DNA of 64,000 nucleotides from Thiomicrorhabdus sp033238645. Its GTDB lineage: Bacteria; Pseudomonadota; Gammaproteobacteria; Thiomicrospirales; Thiomicrospiraceae. The notes under the pieces were generated by a model. The model was given only the letters and a program-made list of their open reading frames with translations, was not told the origin of the DNA and made no database searches. The stretch is from positions 124,001 to 188,000 of the forward strand of contig BQXR01000001.1 in assembly GCA_033238645.1 (NCBI GenBank), given 5' to 3'. Every line of letters begins with the position of its first letter. Position 1 is the first letter of the stretch. A program made the position numbers and the translations under genes. Positions 24,767 through 33,576 of the stretch are shown piece after piece.

Positions 24767-27286
24767 ATGTCATTTAAAACAGCTAAACCTAGAAAATCTA
24801 TCGATGATAAAACTAATGAGTCAGAAGGGAAAACTTCAGAAGGCTTACTGACGAATAAACGATTTGCTTGGGTCTTAAAAGACGGCATTGTTCTAAGTTG
24901 TGTCGGTTTGGCATTCTTTCTCTTTATTGTCCTATTTAGTTATAACCATCAAGACCCAGGCTTTGATTCTGTGGGTGCCGTTCAAGTTATCCAAAACTAT
25001 GGTGGCAAAACAGGGGCTTGGTTGTCCTCTATGATCCTCTACATCTTTGGGTTATTTGGCTTTCTGATCCCGTTTGGAATTTTATTTACTGGTTGGGTAA
25101 CTCTTAAAATCAGAACTGGTAGTGACCTAGACTATCTACGTTTTGTCATGAGTCTACTGGGTTTGATACTGTTAATCTCCGCAGGTTCAGGTTTAGCTAA
25201 TCTTTATATGGAACCGCAGACCTCCATGATTCATTTTCCATATTCGGCAGGGGGGGTATGGGGCTATGAGTTGAGCGATTGGTTAGTGGATGGAATCGAT
25301 CTATTAGGTGCAACCTTAGTCCTTCTTGTTATGTTTGCCGTCGCTTTTAGTATGTTAACCAGCTGTTCTTGGTTGACGATTGTTGAGGTAACGGGCAGTA
25401 AAGCTTGGCAGCTAGCAGACCATCTAAAAGAGATTATTGAAGATAAACGTGCAGATCGTAAGCAAACGGCAGAAGTGGCTAAAGAGCCCGTGAAATCGAC
25501 ACCGCTGATTCAGGTTAAGCCGAAGCTTCAAGTATCAAAGACTGAAGAAAAGACACCCGCCACAAATCCATTGAAAAAAATTATTGCCAAACAGTTAGCT
25601 AAAAGAGCGCTTGTGGCTGAGTTAAATCAAGTTAAGGCAGTACCTAAAGAGGATGCTAAAACTGATATAAAAACTGCTGTTGATAGTGCTAGCGATAGCT
25701 CTGCTGAGGGTACTGAAGATGTATCACAATATGCAGCAGATGTGAAAATAGGTCAGAAGCAACAGACGAGTTCAACCGTACCAATTGTTCAGTCAGGTGA
25801 TCTACCCAACTTAGATCTGCTTGAACCAGCACCTGAGTATGATGAAGGTTTTAGTGAAGATGAACTGGCAGCTCTTTCAAGCTTATTAGAGCAACGTTTA
25901 CTAGAGTTTGGTGTAGCCGTACAAGTTGAGTCGGTTCAACCGGGGCCTGTTGTTACACGTTTTGAAATCCTACCTGCAGCGGGCGTAAAAGTTAGCCAGA
26001 TTAATAACCTCTCTAAAGATTTAGCACGAGTACTATCGGTCAAGTCGGTTCGTGTCGTTGATGTTATTCCAGGTAAAGCATTTGTTGGGATTGAGATCCC
26101 AAATGAACAGCGTGAAATTGTAAGCTTTAGAGACGTGCTCTCATCAGATGAATTTCAATCAGCTTCATCCCCATTGGCAATCGCCTTAGGTAAAGATATT
26201 GCTGGTAAGCCTGTAGTCGCAGATATTGCTAAAATGCCACATCTACTGGTAGCAGGAACCACGGGTTCAGGTAAGTCGGTTGGGGTTAACAGTATGATTC
26301 TCAGTCTGCTGTATAAGAGTACGCCAGAAGAAGTTAGACTGATTATGGTTGATCCGAAGATGTTGGAACTGTCTGTTTATGACGATATCCCACATCTATT
26401 AACACCCGTGGTAACCGATATGAGTGAAGCGGCCAATGCATTGCGTTGGTGTGTTTTTGAGATGGATCGTCGCTATCAGTTAATGGCCAAATTGGGTGTA
26501 CGAAATATCGCTGGATACAATGTGAAGGTGCAAAAAGCCATTGATGAAGGCAAGCCGCTTATTGATCCGCTTTATGTGCAGGTGGCTAATTATGGTCATG
26601 AGCTTGGTGAAGCACCACCAACCCTTGAAACGCTGCCTTATATCGTTGTGGTGGTTGATGAGTTTGCCGATATGATTATGGTGGTGGGTAAAGAGGTAGA
26701 ACAGCTTATTGCACGTATCGCCCAAAAAGCACGTGCGGCAGGTATACACTTGATACTTGCGACACAAAGACCTTCGGTTAATGTGATTACGGGCTTGATT
26801 AAAGCCAATATCCCGACTCGTATCTCCTTTATGGTCAGTACCAAAATTGACTCTAGAACCATTCTTGACCAAGGTGGTGCTGAGCAGCTATTGGGAATGG
26901 GGGATATGCTTTTCTTGCCTCCTGGTTCAGGAAGCCCGAGACGCGTACACGGAGCCTTTATGAGTGATGAGGAGGTGCATAGTGTTGCTAACTTTGTTAG
27001 AAGCCAAGGGGAGCCTAGATATATTGCATCCATCACGCAAAGCCCAAGCAGTAAGGAGGGTGGCGAGACAGGTTCAGCTGAGGCTGAAGAGGATGCCCTT
27101 TATGACTCGGCAGTTGAGTTTGTGATACAAGGGCAGCGTGTTTCTATCTCATCTGTACAGCGAAACTTCAGAATTGGTTATAACCGAGCCGCAAGAATTG
27201 TTGAGGCGATGGAGTCTGCTGGGGTTATCACCAGTGCAGGTGCTAACGGCAACCGAGAAGTGCTTGCCCCCAAACATCAAGACTAG
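24767..27286 (+). CDS. ftsK: DNA translocase FtsK
   Basis: FtsK sits at the division septum and pumps chromosome ends apart while activating XerCD. From the ATG at 24767 it has 839 residues: four N-terminal membrane helices (about 30-190), a short low-complexity linker, and the motor domain with Walker A in AGTTGSGKSVGVN (from residue 496), LIMVDPKMLELSVYDD and LATQRPSVNVITGLIKANIP. The last 65 residues form the winged-helix gamma domain (SVQRNFRIGYNRAARIVEAM) that reads polar DNA signals. An in-frame TTG at 24719 is less likely. It begins the ftsK-lolA-rarA(-crcB-serS) run, the E. coli order. The G-tract motif occurs within it. Confidence 0.96.
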   Translation: MSFKTAKPRKSIDDKTNESEGKTSEGLLTNKRFAWVLKDGIVLSCVGLAFFLFIVLFSYNHQDPGFDSVGAVQVIQNYGGKTGAWLSSMILYIFGLFGFLIPFGILFTGWVTLKIRTGSDLDYLRFVMSLLGLILLISAGSGLANLYMEPQTSMIHFPYSAGGVWGYELSDWLVDGIDLLGATLVLLVMFAVAFSMLTSCSWLTIVEVTGSKAWQLADHLKEIIEDKRADRKQTAEVAKEPVKSTPLIQVKPKLQVSKTEEKTPATNPLKKIIAKQLAKRALVAELNQVKAVPKEDAKTDIKTAVDSASDSSAEGTEDVSQYAADVKIGQKQQTSSTVPIVQSGDLPNLDLLEPAPEYDEGFSEDELAALSSLLEQRLLEFGVAVQVESVQPGPVVTRFEILPAAGVKVSQINNLSKDLARVLSVKSVRVVDVIPGKAFVGIEIPNEQREIVSFRDVLSSDEFQSASSPLAIALGKDIAGKPVVADIAKMPHLLVAGTTGSGKSVGVNSMILSLLYKSTPEEVRLIMVDPKMLELSVYDDIPHLLTPVVTDMSEAANALRWCVFEMDRRYQLMAKLGVRNIAGYNVKVQKAIDEGKPLIDPLYVQVANYGHELGEAPPTLETLPYIVVVVDEFADMIMVVGKEVEQLIARIAQKARAAGIHLILATQRPSVNVITGLIKANIPTRISFMVSTKIDSRTILDQGGAEQLLGMGDMLFLPPGSGSPRRVHGAFMSDEEVHSVANFVRSQGEPRYIASITQSPSSKEGGETGSAEAEEDALYDSAVEFVIQGQRVSISSVQRNFRIGYNRAARIVEAMESAGVITSAGANGNREVLAPKHQD
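25247..25256 (+). repeat. GCAG + G run (7 G) inside ftsK
   Basis: TCGGCAGGGGGGGTATGG encodes Ser-Ala-Gly-Gly-Val-Trp in the membrane domain. Confidence 0.6.
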
Positions 27287-27355
27287 TTCAAGCATCTGTA
27301 AAAGTGGTAGTGTTACGCTCTTAAGGGTTTACACAACAAAAAAGAATTGAGAGTT

Positions 27356-27988
27356 ATGAAATTATTGAGATTAAATAGATGGATTACTACGGCACTCTTG
27401 AGTGGTCTGTTAACGGTGGCAAACTTGGCTCATGCAGAGCATGCACTGCAAGATTATGTTAATAATTTAAAAACCTTTAGTGCCCATTTTGAACAGACTC
27501 AGCCAGATGACACGATGTTTGTAATGAATAAGTCCAGCGGTTATTTTGAGTTAAACCGTCCAGGTCAATTAGTTTGGAAGTACTTTAAACCAACACCGCA
27601 AAAGATCGTGGTGGATGGCATAAATCTATGGGTATTTGATGAGGATTTAGATCAAGTAACCGTGCGTCCAATTGAAGATGTTAAAGCTGATATCCCACTA
27701 AGCTGGCTGCTTTATAGTGAGAGTATTGAGAGTAAATTTGACATTATTGATGTCGGCGAGCGTTCAGGCATGAGTTGGTATAATTTGAGCCCTAAAAGAG
27801 CCACCTATTTTCAAAGTATAGAAGTGGGTCTAAAAGGTGGTGAGTTGACTGAGGTCTGGATGTATCAGAGTCCTGAAAATATTACCAAAGTGCGTTTTAG
27901 TGAAGTGCAATCAAACCATATTATTCCACTAAAAAACTTTAGATTTGAACTTCCTGAAGGTGTTGATCTCGTAGGTGAAGCGCTGTAA
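27356..27988 (+). CDS. lolA: Outer-membrane lipoprotein carrier protein LolA
   Basis: LolA carries lipoproteins from the LolCDE complex across the periplasm to LolB. The 210-residue protein (start ATG at 27356, with GAGAG just upstream; an in-frame TTG at 27347 is less likely) has a signal peptide ending at NLAHA, then the LolA fold: FSAHFEQTQ, SSGYFELNRPGQLVWKYFKP and KIVVDGINLWVFDEDLDQVTV. It lies between ftsK and rarA and its TAA overlaps the rarA ATG. Confidence 0.95.
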   Translation: MKLLRLNRWITTALLSGLLTVANLAHAEHALQDYVNNLKTFSAHFEQTQPDDTMFVMNKSSGYFELNRPGQLVWKYFKPTPQKIVVDGINLWVFDEDLDQVTVRPIEDVKADIPLSWLLYSESIESKFDIIDVGERSGMSWYNLSPKRATYFQSIEVGLKGGELTEVWMYQSPENITKVRFSEVQSNHIIPLKNFRFELPEGVDLVGEAL

Positions 27989-29358
27989 TGTCTGTTTATC
28001 GACCTCTATCAGATCGTTTAAGACCGCAAACACTTGAGGGTTTTGTGGGGCAGACCCATATACTAGCCCCTAAGCGAGCACTGTCTCGTATGTTTGAATC
28101 AGGCAATCTACACTCTATGATTTTTTGGGGGCCGCCAGGGGTAGGTAAAACCACGTTAGCACGGCTGATTGCACTTAAGTCAGAGTTACAGTTTATCAGT
28201 ATGTCTGCGGTTTTGGATGGTGTTAAAGACGTTCGTGCTGCCGTTGAACAGGCCAAACTACACCGCCAACAATTTCAGCAGGGTACTCTGTTGTTTGTTG
28301 ATGAAGTTCATCGTTTTAATAAAGCCCAGCAAGATGCCTTTTTGCCATTTGTAGAAGACGGCACTTTTATCTTTATTGGCGCGACGACTGAGAATCCCTC
28401 TTTTGAACTCAATAATGCTCTGCTCTCACGAGCACGAGTCTATGTTTTACGCTCTCTAGATGAAGATGAGCTAGCAGAGGTTTTGGAGAGTGGTCGTGCT
28501 CTGCTTGAGTGTGATTTAAAGGGCGTCTTAGATGGTGAATTACAACAGGCACATCCAGGTGCGTCAATTGAGTTACAAATTGAAGAGAGTGCCAAGGAAT
28601 TACTGATTGCCGCAGCAGATGGTGATGCAAGACGCTTATTAAATAACCTAGAGCAGGTAATTGATTTTGCTGAGATGGATTCTACAATTTCAGCAGGGGG
28701 GGTATTCCTTAGTGCGGAAGCTTGTAAAGAGGTCATTCAAGGCGGGCTACGCCGTTTCGATAAGGGCGGAGAAGCTTTTTATGATCAGATCTCCGCTCTG
28801 CATAAATCGATTCGTGGCTCAGATGCCAATGCGGCACTGTATTGGTTAGTTAGAATGTTAGATGGTGGGGTTGATGCCCGTTATTTAGCCAGACGCCTGA
28901 TTCGTATGGCCAGTGAAGAGATTGGTAATGCAGACCCTAAAGCATTGCAAATTGCCGTCAATGCCGCTGAAGCTTATGAACGTTTAGGGTCACCAGAAGG
29001 TGATTTAGCCTTAGCACATGCAGCCTCTTATTTAGCCGTTGCGCCTAAATCGAATGCAGTTTATATGGGCTATAAAGCGGTGCTTGCTGATATTAAACAG
29101 AACGGCTCGCATGAAGTACCTTTACACCTACGTAATGCGCCAACCAAGTTGATGGCTGATTTGGATTATGGCAAGGATTACCGTTATGCACATGATGAAC
29201 CAGAAGCATTTGCCGCAGGGGAGTGTTACTTTCCAGATGATATGTCAGAAAAATCTTATTATGAGCCGGTAGAAAGAGGGCTGGAAATTAAAATTTCCGC
29301 TAAAATGGAACACCTAAAAAACTTAAATAACAAGGCGATCTTTAAACGCCGTCCTTAA
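27988..29358 (+). CDS. rarA: Replication-associated recombination ATPase RarA (MgsA)
   Basis: RarA is an AAA+ ATPase related to clamp loaders and acts at stalled forks. The 456-residue protein has PLSDRLRPQTLEGFVGQTHI, Walker A GPPGVGKTTLARL (residues 48-60), Walker B LLFVDEVHRFNKAQQDAFLP and the arginine-finger region ATTENPSFELNNALLSR; the C-terminal half forms the tetramerisation part (SDANAALYWLVRMLDGG). The ATG overlaps the lolA stop. The G-tract motif occurs at 28693. Confidence 0.96.
   Translation: MSVYRPLSDRLRPQTLEGFVGQTHILAPKRALSRMFESGNLHSMIFWGPPGVGKTTLARLIALKSELQFISMSAVLDGVKDVRAAVEQAKLHRQQFQQGTLLFVDEVHRFNKAQQDAFLPFVEDGTFIFIGATTENPSFELNNALLSRARVYVLRSLDEDELAEVLESGRALLECDLKGVLDGELQQAHPGASIELQIEESAKELLIAAADGDARRLLNNLEQVIDFAEMDSTISAGGVFLSAEACKEVIQGGLRRFDKGGEAFYDQISALHKSIRGSDANAALYWLVRMLDGGVDARYLARRLIRMASEEIGNADPKALQIAVNAAEAYERLGSPEGDLALAHAASYLAVAPKSNAVYMGYKAVLADIKQNGSHEVPLHLRNAPTKLMADLDYGKDYRYAHDEPEAFAAGECYFPDDMSEKSYYEPVERGLEIKISAKMEHLKNLNNKAIFKRRP
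28693..28702 (+). repeat. GCAG + G run (7 G) inside rarA
   Basis: TTTCAGCAGGGGGGGTATTC encodes Ile-Ser-Ala-Gly-Gly-Val. Confidence 0.6.
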
Positions 29359-29402
29359 AACGGATGGGGAGCACTTTATTGACCAGCTGTTAAAATGATT
29401 CT

Positions 29403-29416
29403 GTGAATTAATTCAC
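29403..29416. promoter_or_regulatory. Perfect 14-base palindrome upstream of crcB
   Basis: GTGAATTAATTCAC, 25 bases before the crcB ATG, is exactly its own reverse complement. It could be an operator or just an AT-rich coincidence. No fluoride riboswitch consensus was recognised here. Confidence 0.3.
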
Positions 29417-29441
29417 CACGATTAATACTAGAGAAAAAAAT

Positions 29442-29843
29442 ATGATGTTTTCAATGTCTGCTCTTGGTTGGTTTGCAATTGCTTTAGGTGGCGCTTTGGG
29501 CGCAACAGCACGCTTTGCCATGTCACATCAAGTCTACCAATGGTTTGGCCGTGAATTTGCTTGGGGAACCCTGTCTGTCAATGTACTCGGTTCATTTGTG
29601 ATGGGCTTTGTTGCCATCATGTTAGTGGATAAGTTTGCCGTCTCTACTGAGTGGCGCGCTTTTGTTATGGTCGGGTTTTTAGGCGCTTTCACTACCTTTT
29701 CGACCTTCTCATTTGAGACGATGCAGTATATTCAAATAGGCGAGTTGAATAAAGCGATGCTAAATATTGCCGTCAGCTTGGTGAGTTGTCTAGTTTCCGT
29801 TTGGTTAGGCTTAATGCTTGGTCGTCAGTTGTTAACGACTTAA
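29442..29843 (+). CDS. crcB: Fluoride channel CrcB (Fluc)
   Basis: CrcB is a small dual-topology membrane channel that exports fluoride. The 133-residue protein has four membrane helices with the family motifs GGALGATARF, GTLSVNVLGSFVMGF and GFLGAFTTFSTFSFE. There are two adjacent ATG codons at 29442 and 29445. It lies between rarA and serS; in E. coli these last two are adjacent, so crcB is an insertion relative to that order. Confidence 0.95.
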   Translation: MMFSMSALGWFAIALGGALGATARFAMSHQVYQWFGREFAWGTLSVNVLGSFVMGFVAIMLVDKFAVSTEWRAFVMVGFLGAFTTFSTFSFETMQYIQIGELNKAMLNIAVSLVSCLVSVWLGLMLGRQLLTT

Positions 29844-29880
29844 TGTTAATGGCTTAAGTTGCTTCACAAAAATATAATTT

Positions 29881-29928
29881 GTACCCTAAAGGGCATAAAT
29901 ACCCGCAAGGGGCATAAAAGCAGGGGGG
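29881..29928 (+). repeat. Intergenic G-tract element (doubled left arm)
   Basis: GTACCCTAAAGGGCATAAA is followed by a partial second copy, TACCCGCAAGGGGCATAAAA, then GCAGGGGGG. Both left parts contain an ACCC...GGG inverted repeat. The element shares its sequence with the one at 37144-37176. It lies between crcB and serS, both on the plus strand. Confidence 0.8.
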
Positions 29929-29984
29929 AAGTCCTGCTCTGTAAACACATTTAAGATTAATAAAGAGTTAGGTTAGAGAAACCC

Positions 29985-31271
29985 ATGTTAGATCCAAAAA
30001 GATTTAGAACTGAATTAGACACGATTGCAGAACAACTGCTAGTGCGTGGCTATGTATTAGATGTTGAGATGATTAAAGGACTTGAAGTCCAGCGTAAAGA
30101 GTTACAGGTAAATGCTCAAGCTTTGCAAGCTGAGCGTAATAACCGGTCTAAAGGTATTGGTAAAGCCAAGGCTCAGGGAGAAGATATCACTCCGTTGTTA
30201 GCTGAAGTAGACTCACTAAAAGCTCAGTTAGAAGAAGCTGAAAGTGCTGCAGTAGCAGTTCAATTACAATTGGAAGATATCTTTGCCGGTATCCCTAATA
30301 TCCCTCACACTTCAACGCCTGCTGGAAAGAGTGAAGATGATAATATTGAAGTCCGAAAGTGGGGAACACCTGCTACTTTTGACTTTGAAGTCAAAGATCA
30401 CGTTGATCTAGCGGAAGCGCGTGGCTGGTTTGATAATGAGGCTGCGGTAAAAGTGGCCTCAGCACGTTTCTCCGTTTTAAAAGGCCCTTTGGCTAGAATG
30501 CAGCGTGCGCTGACACAGTTTATGCTGGATACGCATATGGAGAGTGGTTATGAAGAGGTTTATGTACCTTATCTAGTCAATCAGGATAGCTTACGTGGCA
30601 CAGGGCAGTTACCCAAATTTGAAGAAGATCTTTACAAGATCAGTAAACATGAAGAGCACGATACCAATGATCGTGATCTTTATCTGATTCCTACGGCAGA
30701 AGTACCGATTACCAACCTAGTACGTGATAATATTTTAGAGGTAGATAGCTTGCCACTAAAGATGGTTGGGCATACGCCATGTTTCAGATCAGAAGCGGGG
30801 TCTTATGGTCGTGATACACGTGGTTTGATTCGTCAGCACCAGTTTGAAAAAGTAGAGATGGTACAGATTGTTCATCCTGAAAAGTCACAGGAAGCTTTAG
30901 AAGAGCTAACAGGTCATGCAGAGTTGATTCTTCAAAAGCTAGGCTTGCCATATAAAATGGTGTCTTTATGTGCTGGAGATATTGGTTTCTCAGCAGCAAA
31001 AACTTATGATCTAGAAGTTTGGTTACCAGGTCAATTGGCTTATCGTGAAATCTCTTCTTGTTCAAACTTTGAAGATTTCCAAGCACGCCGTCTAATGGCA
31101 CGTTTCCGTGTAGGGCAAGATAAGCCGCAGCTAGTACACACTGTTAATGGTTCTGGCCTTGCAGTAGGGCGTACTTTAGTGGCAGTACTAGAGAACTATC
31201 AGAATGCAGATGGCACTGTAACCGTTCCAGAAGTGCTTCGTCCTTATATGGGTAGTGTAGCGCAAATTTAA
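29985..31271 (+). CDS. serS: Seryl-tRNA synthetase
   Basis: SerS charges tRNA-Ser (a tRNA-Ser gene lies about 520 bases further on). The 428-residue protein starts with the long antiparallel coiled-coil that grips the tRNA arm (about 27-105), then the class II catalytic core with motif 2 (FRSEAGSYGRDTRGLIRQHQ) and motif 3 (GSGLAVGRTLVAVLENY). MLDPKRFR is a typical start. Confidence 0.97.
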   Translation: MLDPKRFRTELDTIAEQLLVRGYVLDVEMIKGLEVQRKELQVNAQALQAERNNRSKGIGKAKAQGEDITPLLAEVDSLKAQLEEAESAAVAVQLQLEDIFAGIPNIPHTSTPAGKSEDDNIEVRKWGTPATFDFEVKDHVDLAEARGWFDNEAAVKVASARFSVLKGPLARMQRALTQFMLDTHMESGYEEVYVPYLVNQDSLRGTGQLPKFEEDLYKISKHEEHDTNDRDLYLIPTAEVPITNLVRDNILEVDSLPLKMVGHTPCFRSEAGSYGRDTRGLIRQHQFEKVEMVQIVHPEKSQEALEELTGHAELILQKLGLPYKMVSLCAGDIGFSAAKTYDLEVWLPGQLAYREISSCSNFEDFQARRLMARFRVGQDKPQLVHTVNGSGLAVGRTLVAVLENYQNADGTVTVPEVLRPYMGSVAQI

Positions 31272-31298
31272 GCTTTATCTTGATGTGTTCTAAATAAA

Positions 31299-31325
31299 GA
31301 AACCACCTTCTTGGTGGTTTTTTTA
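31299..31325 (+). terminator. Terminator after serS
   Basis: AAACCACCTTCTTGGTGGTTTTTTTAT; the A-rich side could also serve the convergent methyltransferase-like gene. Confidence 0.88.
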
Positions 31326-31357
31326 TAGTTGAAATTTAGTGCTAAGAGAGGGGGCAT

Positions 31358-31696
31358 CTAATGGGTATTAAACTCAAAAAAACATGCTTTAAAGTTAACC
31401 ACTCTATTGTCTTTGATTTCTACACCTTCTAACAGGAGTAGTTCAACCTTTTTGTCAGTACCAAGTGCAAAGCCACCCAATCGACCATCACTATTCACCA
31501 CACGGTGGCAAGGAACCTTAATAGGGTTGGGATTCTGATTCATCGCATTACCAACGGCTTGGTAGGCTCGGCAGTTTAAGGCCTCTGCAATCGCTTTATA
31601 AGTGGTGACACGCCCCTTTGGAATTTTAAGTAAAAGTTGATAACACTGCTCGTTAAAGCTTAAGTTGTTGTTTTGATTGGTTTTCAAATTTATCAC
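31358..31696 (-). CDS. Methylguanine methyltransferase-like single-domain protein
   Basis: The 112-residue protein consists only of the DNA-binding, active-site domain of O6-alkylguanine-DNA alkyltransferases: KIPKGRVTTYKAIAEAL, the recognition helix AYQAVGNAMNQNPNP and the active-site motif PCHRVV with Cys63. The N-terminal domain of Ogt/Ada is absent. Because the Cys is present (alkyltransferase-like Atl proteins usually have another residue), it may repair alkylated DNA, but this is not certain. It is convergent with serS. Confidence 0.88.
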   Translation of the reverse strand: MINLKTNQNNNLSFNEQCYQLLLKIPKGRVTTYKAIAEALNCRAYQAVGNAMNQNPNPIKVPCHRVVNSDGRLGGFALGTDKKVELLLLEGVEIKDNRVVNFKACFFEFNTH

Positions 31697-31750
31697 TATT
31701 TGCTTAGTTAATATTTATTGAGTATTTTATAAAAAAAGCACTAAAACGTC

Positions 31751-31778
31751 TTGCAATAATGTCTCATGTCTCTATAAT
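31751..31778 (+). promoter_or_regulatory. Sigma-70 promoter of tRNA-Ser
   Basis: TTGCAA (31751-31756), a 16-base spacer and a consensus TATAAT (31773-31778), about 18 bases before the tRNA. Confidence 0.75.
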
Positions 31779-31795
31779 ACGCCACAACAAGATAA

Positions 31796-31886
31796 GGTGG
31801 ACTGGCTGAGTGGTTTAAGGCGGCAGTCTTGAAAACTGTTGTGGGTTTGTAGCCCACCTGGGGTTCGAATCCCTAGTCCATCGCCA
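31796..31886 (+). tRNA. tRNA-Ser (anticodon UGA)
   Basis: The acceptor arms GGTGGAC and GTCCATC pair, followed by discriminator G and an encoded CCA. The anticodon stem-loop GCAGT-CTTGAAA-ACTGT has the anticodon TGA. The long variable arm (GTGGGTTTGTAGCCCAC) and the T arm with GGTTCGAATCC are typical of serine tRNA. It decodes UCA and other UCN codons. Confidence 0.97.
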
Positions 31887-31893
31887 TATTTTG

Positions 31894-31934
31894 AAAACCC
31901 TGCATAGTTATTGGTATTATGCGGGGTTTTTTTT
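31894..31934 (+). terminator. Terminator of tRNA-Ser
   Basis: ACCCTGCATA...TATGCGGGGT hairpin followed by seven or more T, just after the CCA end. Confidence 0.85.
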
Positions 31935-32499
31935 ATGCCTACGTTTTAGTAAAATCAATAGGTTAGCGTCTACCATGGTATTCATAAGTATTATTTGTAC
32001 TATAGTAGCTTATAAATAAACTGTAGGGACGAAATAGTATTGATACTCCATTTTTTATACCTATAGATAAGAGAGCTTAATCAGCTTTACTAAACAGCTT
32101 GCCGGAGGATTAGCTGTAAACCTTTACATATTAGTGGAATGATATATAAAAATTGTTTTTTGATGATAAAGATAATTATGGTGTGTGTGACTTGATAGAT
32201 ATAGTTATTCACTAAGTGGTCATTAAAGAAAGGTGTCTCCTTAAGGATCGATAAGGGCGGGTTGATAATATAACATATTGAAATTATGGTCTTTTTTGGG
32301 ATAAATGAGTTTTTATGAGTTTAAGTTTTTGAGTCTCTTTTATAAGTAGAGCATTGTCTAATTTTTGCAGCCCTATCTTTTTTAAGCAGCTTTGGTTTGT
32401 TGTGCGTCTTTTAAAGACAGGCCAAGTCGTTGTTCGCTGTTTTTAGATAAGTAAAAATGGGGTAAGATAACTGTCCATTTAAGTTTTTGGAAAATACCT
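31935..32499. other. Non-coding, AT-rich gap between tRNA-Ser and the Sel1 gene
   Basis: About 565 bases with no convincing reading frame on either strand. I see no repeat of the tRNA end, integrase remnant or strong hairpin. The end contains the leader of the Sel1-repeat gene (TTGGAAAA before its ATG). Confidence 0.6.
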
Positions 32500-33321
32500 A
32501 TGAAACCGTTTGCTAAAACTGCTCTTGTTGTTCTTATGTCTTTATCTGCTTCGGCCAGTTATGCGGGTTTACAGGAGGGGGTGGACTCTTATACTAAGGG
32601 GGATTATCGTCCTGCGATTAAAGAGTTTAAGAGGCTTGGGAATAATGGTGATGCACGTGCTTTACGCTATTTGGGTTTAGCTTATGCGGAAGGTCATGGT
32701 GTTAAGCAGAATGATGAGACGGCTATTTTCTGGTTAACGGAAGCGGCAGACCGAGATGATAATGCCGCTCGTTACTACTTGGGTATGATGTATACCGATG
32801 GTCGTGGTACTCGACAGAATCATCGTACGGCGATTGAGTGGTGGGAGTATGCAGCAGATGCAGGCTATGCTCCAGCACAAGCTAGTTTAGCTTTAACGCA
32901 CTTTGAAGGACGAACTGGACGACGTCAGATTCATAAGGCGGTTGAGTGGTGGCAGAAATCAGCTGAAAAAGGTAATGCGATGGCGCAGCGTTTTTTAGGT
33001 TTGATCTACTTAACGGGTAAAGGTGTTTCAAGAGATTATAAACTCTCTATCGATTGGTTTAGAAAATCGGCTGAACAGGGTGATCTTCTTGCTCAGTACA
33101 ATTTGGGGGTGATGTTGGTTCAGGGCAAAGGGAGTGTGCAAGACTATGCAGAAGGGGCATTGTGGTTAAAAAAAGCCACTCTACAAAAAACGGCTAAAGA
33201 TCAATCAAAATCCTTTCAAGTCCCGCAAGGGCGTCATGACTATAGTGCTGCGGATAAGTGGTATCGTGAGGCTGCAAAATTGGCTTATGCTTATGTTCGT
33301 TTAACTGACCCTGGTCACTGA
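32500..33321 (+). CDS. Secreted Sel1-repeat (TPR-like) protein
   Basis: The 273-residue protein has a signal peptide (MKPFAKTALVVLMSLSASASYA) and about five Sel1-type repeats from about residue 40 to 230, each with the pattern A-x-x-x-LG-x-x-Y-x-x-G-x-G (for example ARYYLGMMYTDGRGTRQNHR and AQRFLGLIYLTGKGVSRDYK). Such repeats bind other proteins. The partner and process are unknown. It stands alone between tRNA-Ser and a convergent gene pair. Confidence 0.85.
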   Translation: MKPFAKTALVVLMSLSASASYAGLQEGVDSYTKGDYRPAIKEFKRLGNNGDARALRYLGLAYAEGHGVKQNDETAIFWLTEAADRDDNAARYYLGMMYTDGRGTRQNHRTAIEWWEYAADAGYAPAQASLALTHFEGRTGRRQIHKAVEWWQKSAEKGNAMAQRFLGLIYLTGKGVSRDYKLSIDWFRKSAEQGDLLAQYNLGVMLVQGKGSVQDYAEGALWLKKATLQKTAKDQSKSFQVPQGRHDYSAADKWYREAAKLAYAYVRLTDPGH

Positions 33322-33361
33322 GGATATTTGGCTTAAATAAGCTTTAAGCTCTAGTCCTAGT

Positions 33362-33398
33362 AAAAGCCCTGTATTGCGATATTGATACAGGGTTTTTT
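33362..33398 (+). terminator. Terminator after the Sel1-repeat gene
   Basis: AAAGCCCTGTAT...ATACAGGGTTTTTT hairpin. Confidence 0.85.
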
Positions 33399-33479
33399 AT
33401 TACCTGTATAAAGGTCAGTATTTAGGATTGTCTAGAAGTTGCGGCTTGGACAGAGCTTAATTATTGAGAGTATGTGTTT

Positions 33480-33508
33480 ACCCTCAAGGCAAAACCGAGC
33501 AGGGGGGG
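33480..33508 (+). repeat. Diverged intergenic G-tract element
   Basis: ACCCTCAAGGCAAAACC followed by GAGCAG with seven G in all. It lies between the convergent Sel1 and coiled-coil genes. Confidence 0.65.
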
Positions 33509-33544
33509 AGAAGGGTGTATGTAGAAGGAAGTAGAATGGGTATC

Positions 33545-33568
33545 AAAAAAGGGCTCTTAATGAGCCCT
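33545..33568 (-). terminator. Terminator of the coiled-coil/acidic protein pair
   Basis: On the minus strand GGGCTCATTAAGAGCCC followed by a run of T, 9 bases after the stop of the gene at 33577. Confidence 0.8.
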
Positions 33569-33576
33569 GTGGATGT

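Noticed and set aside
29359..29441. Fluoride riboswitch upstream of crcB
   Set aside because: The conserved riboswitch core was not found in this short gap.
31796..32499. tRNA-Ser as the attachment site of an integrated element
   Set aside because: No integrase, no repeated tRNA end and no foreign genes follow; the gap is simply non-coding.
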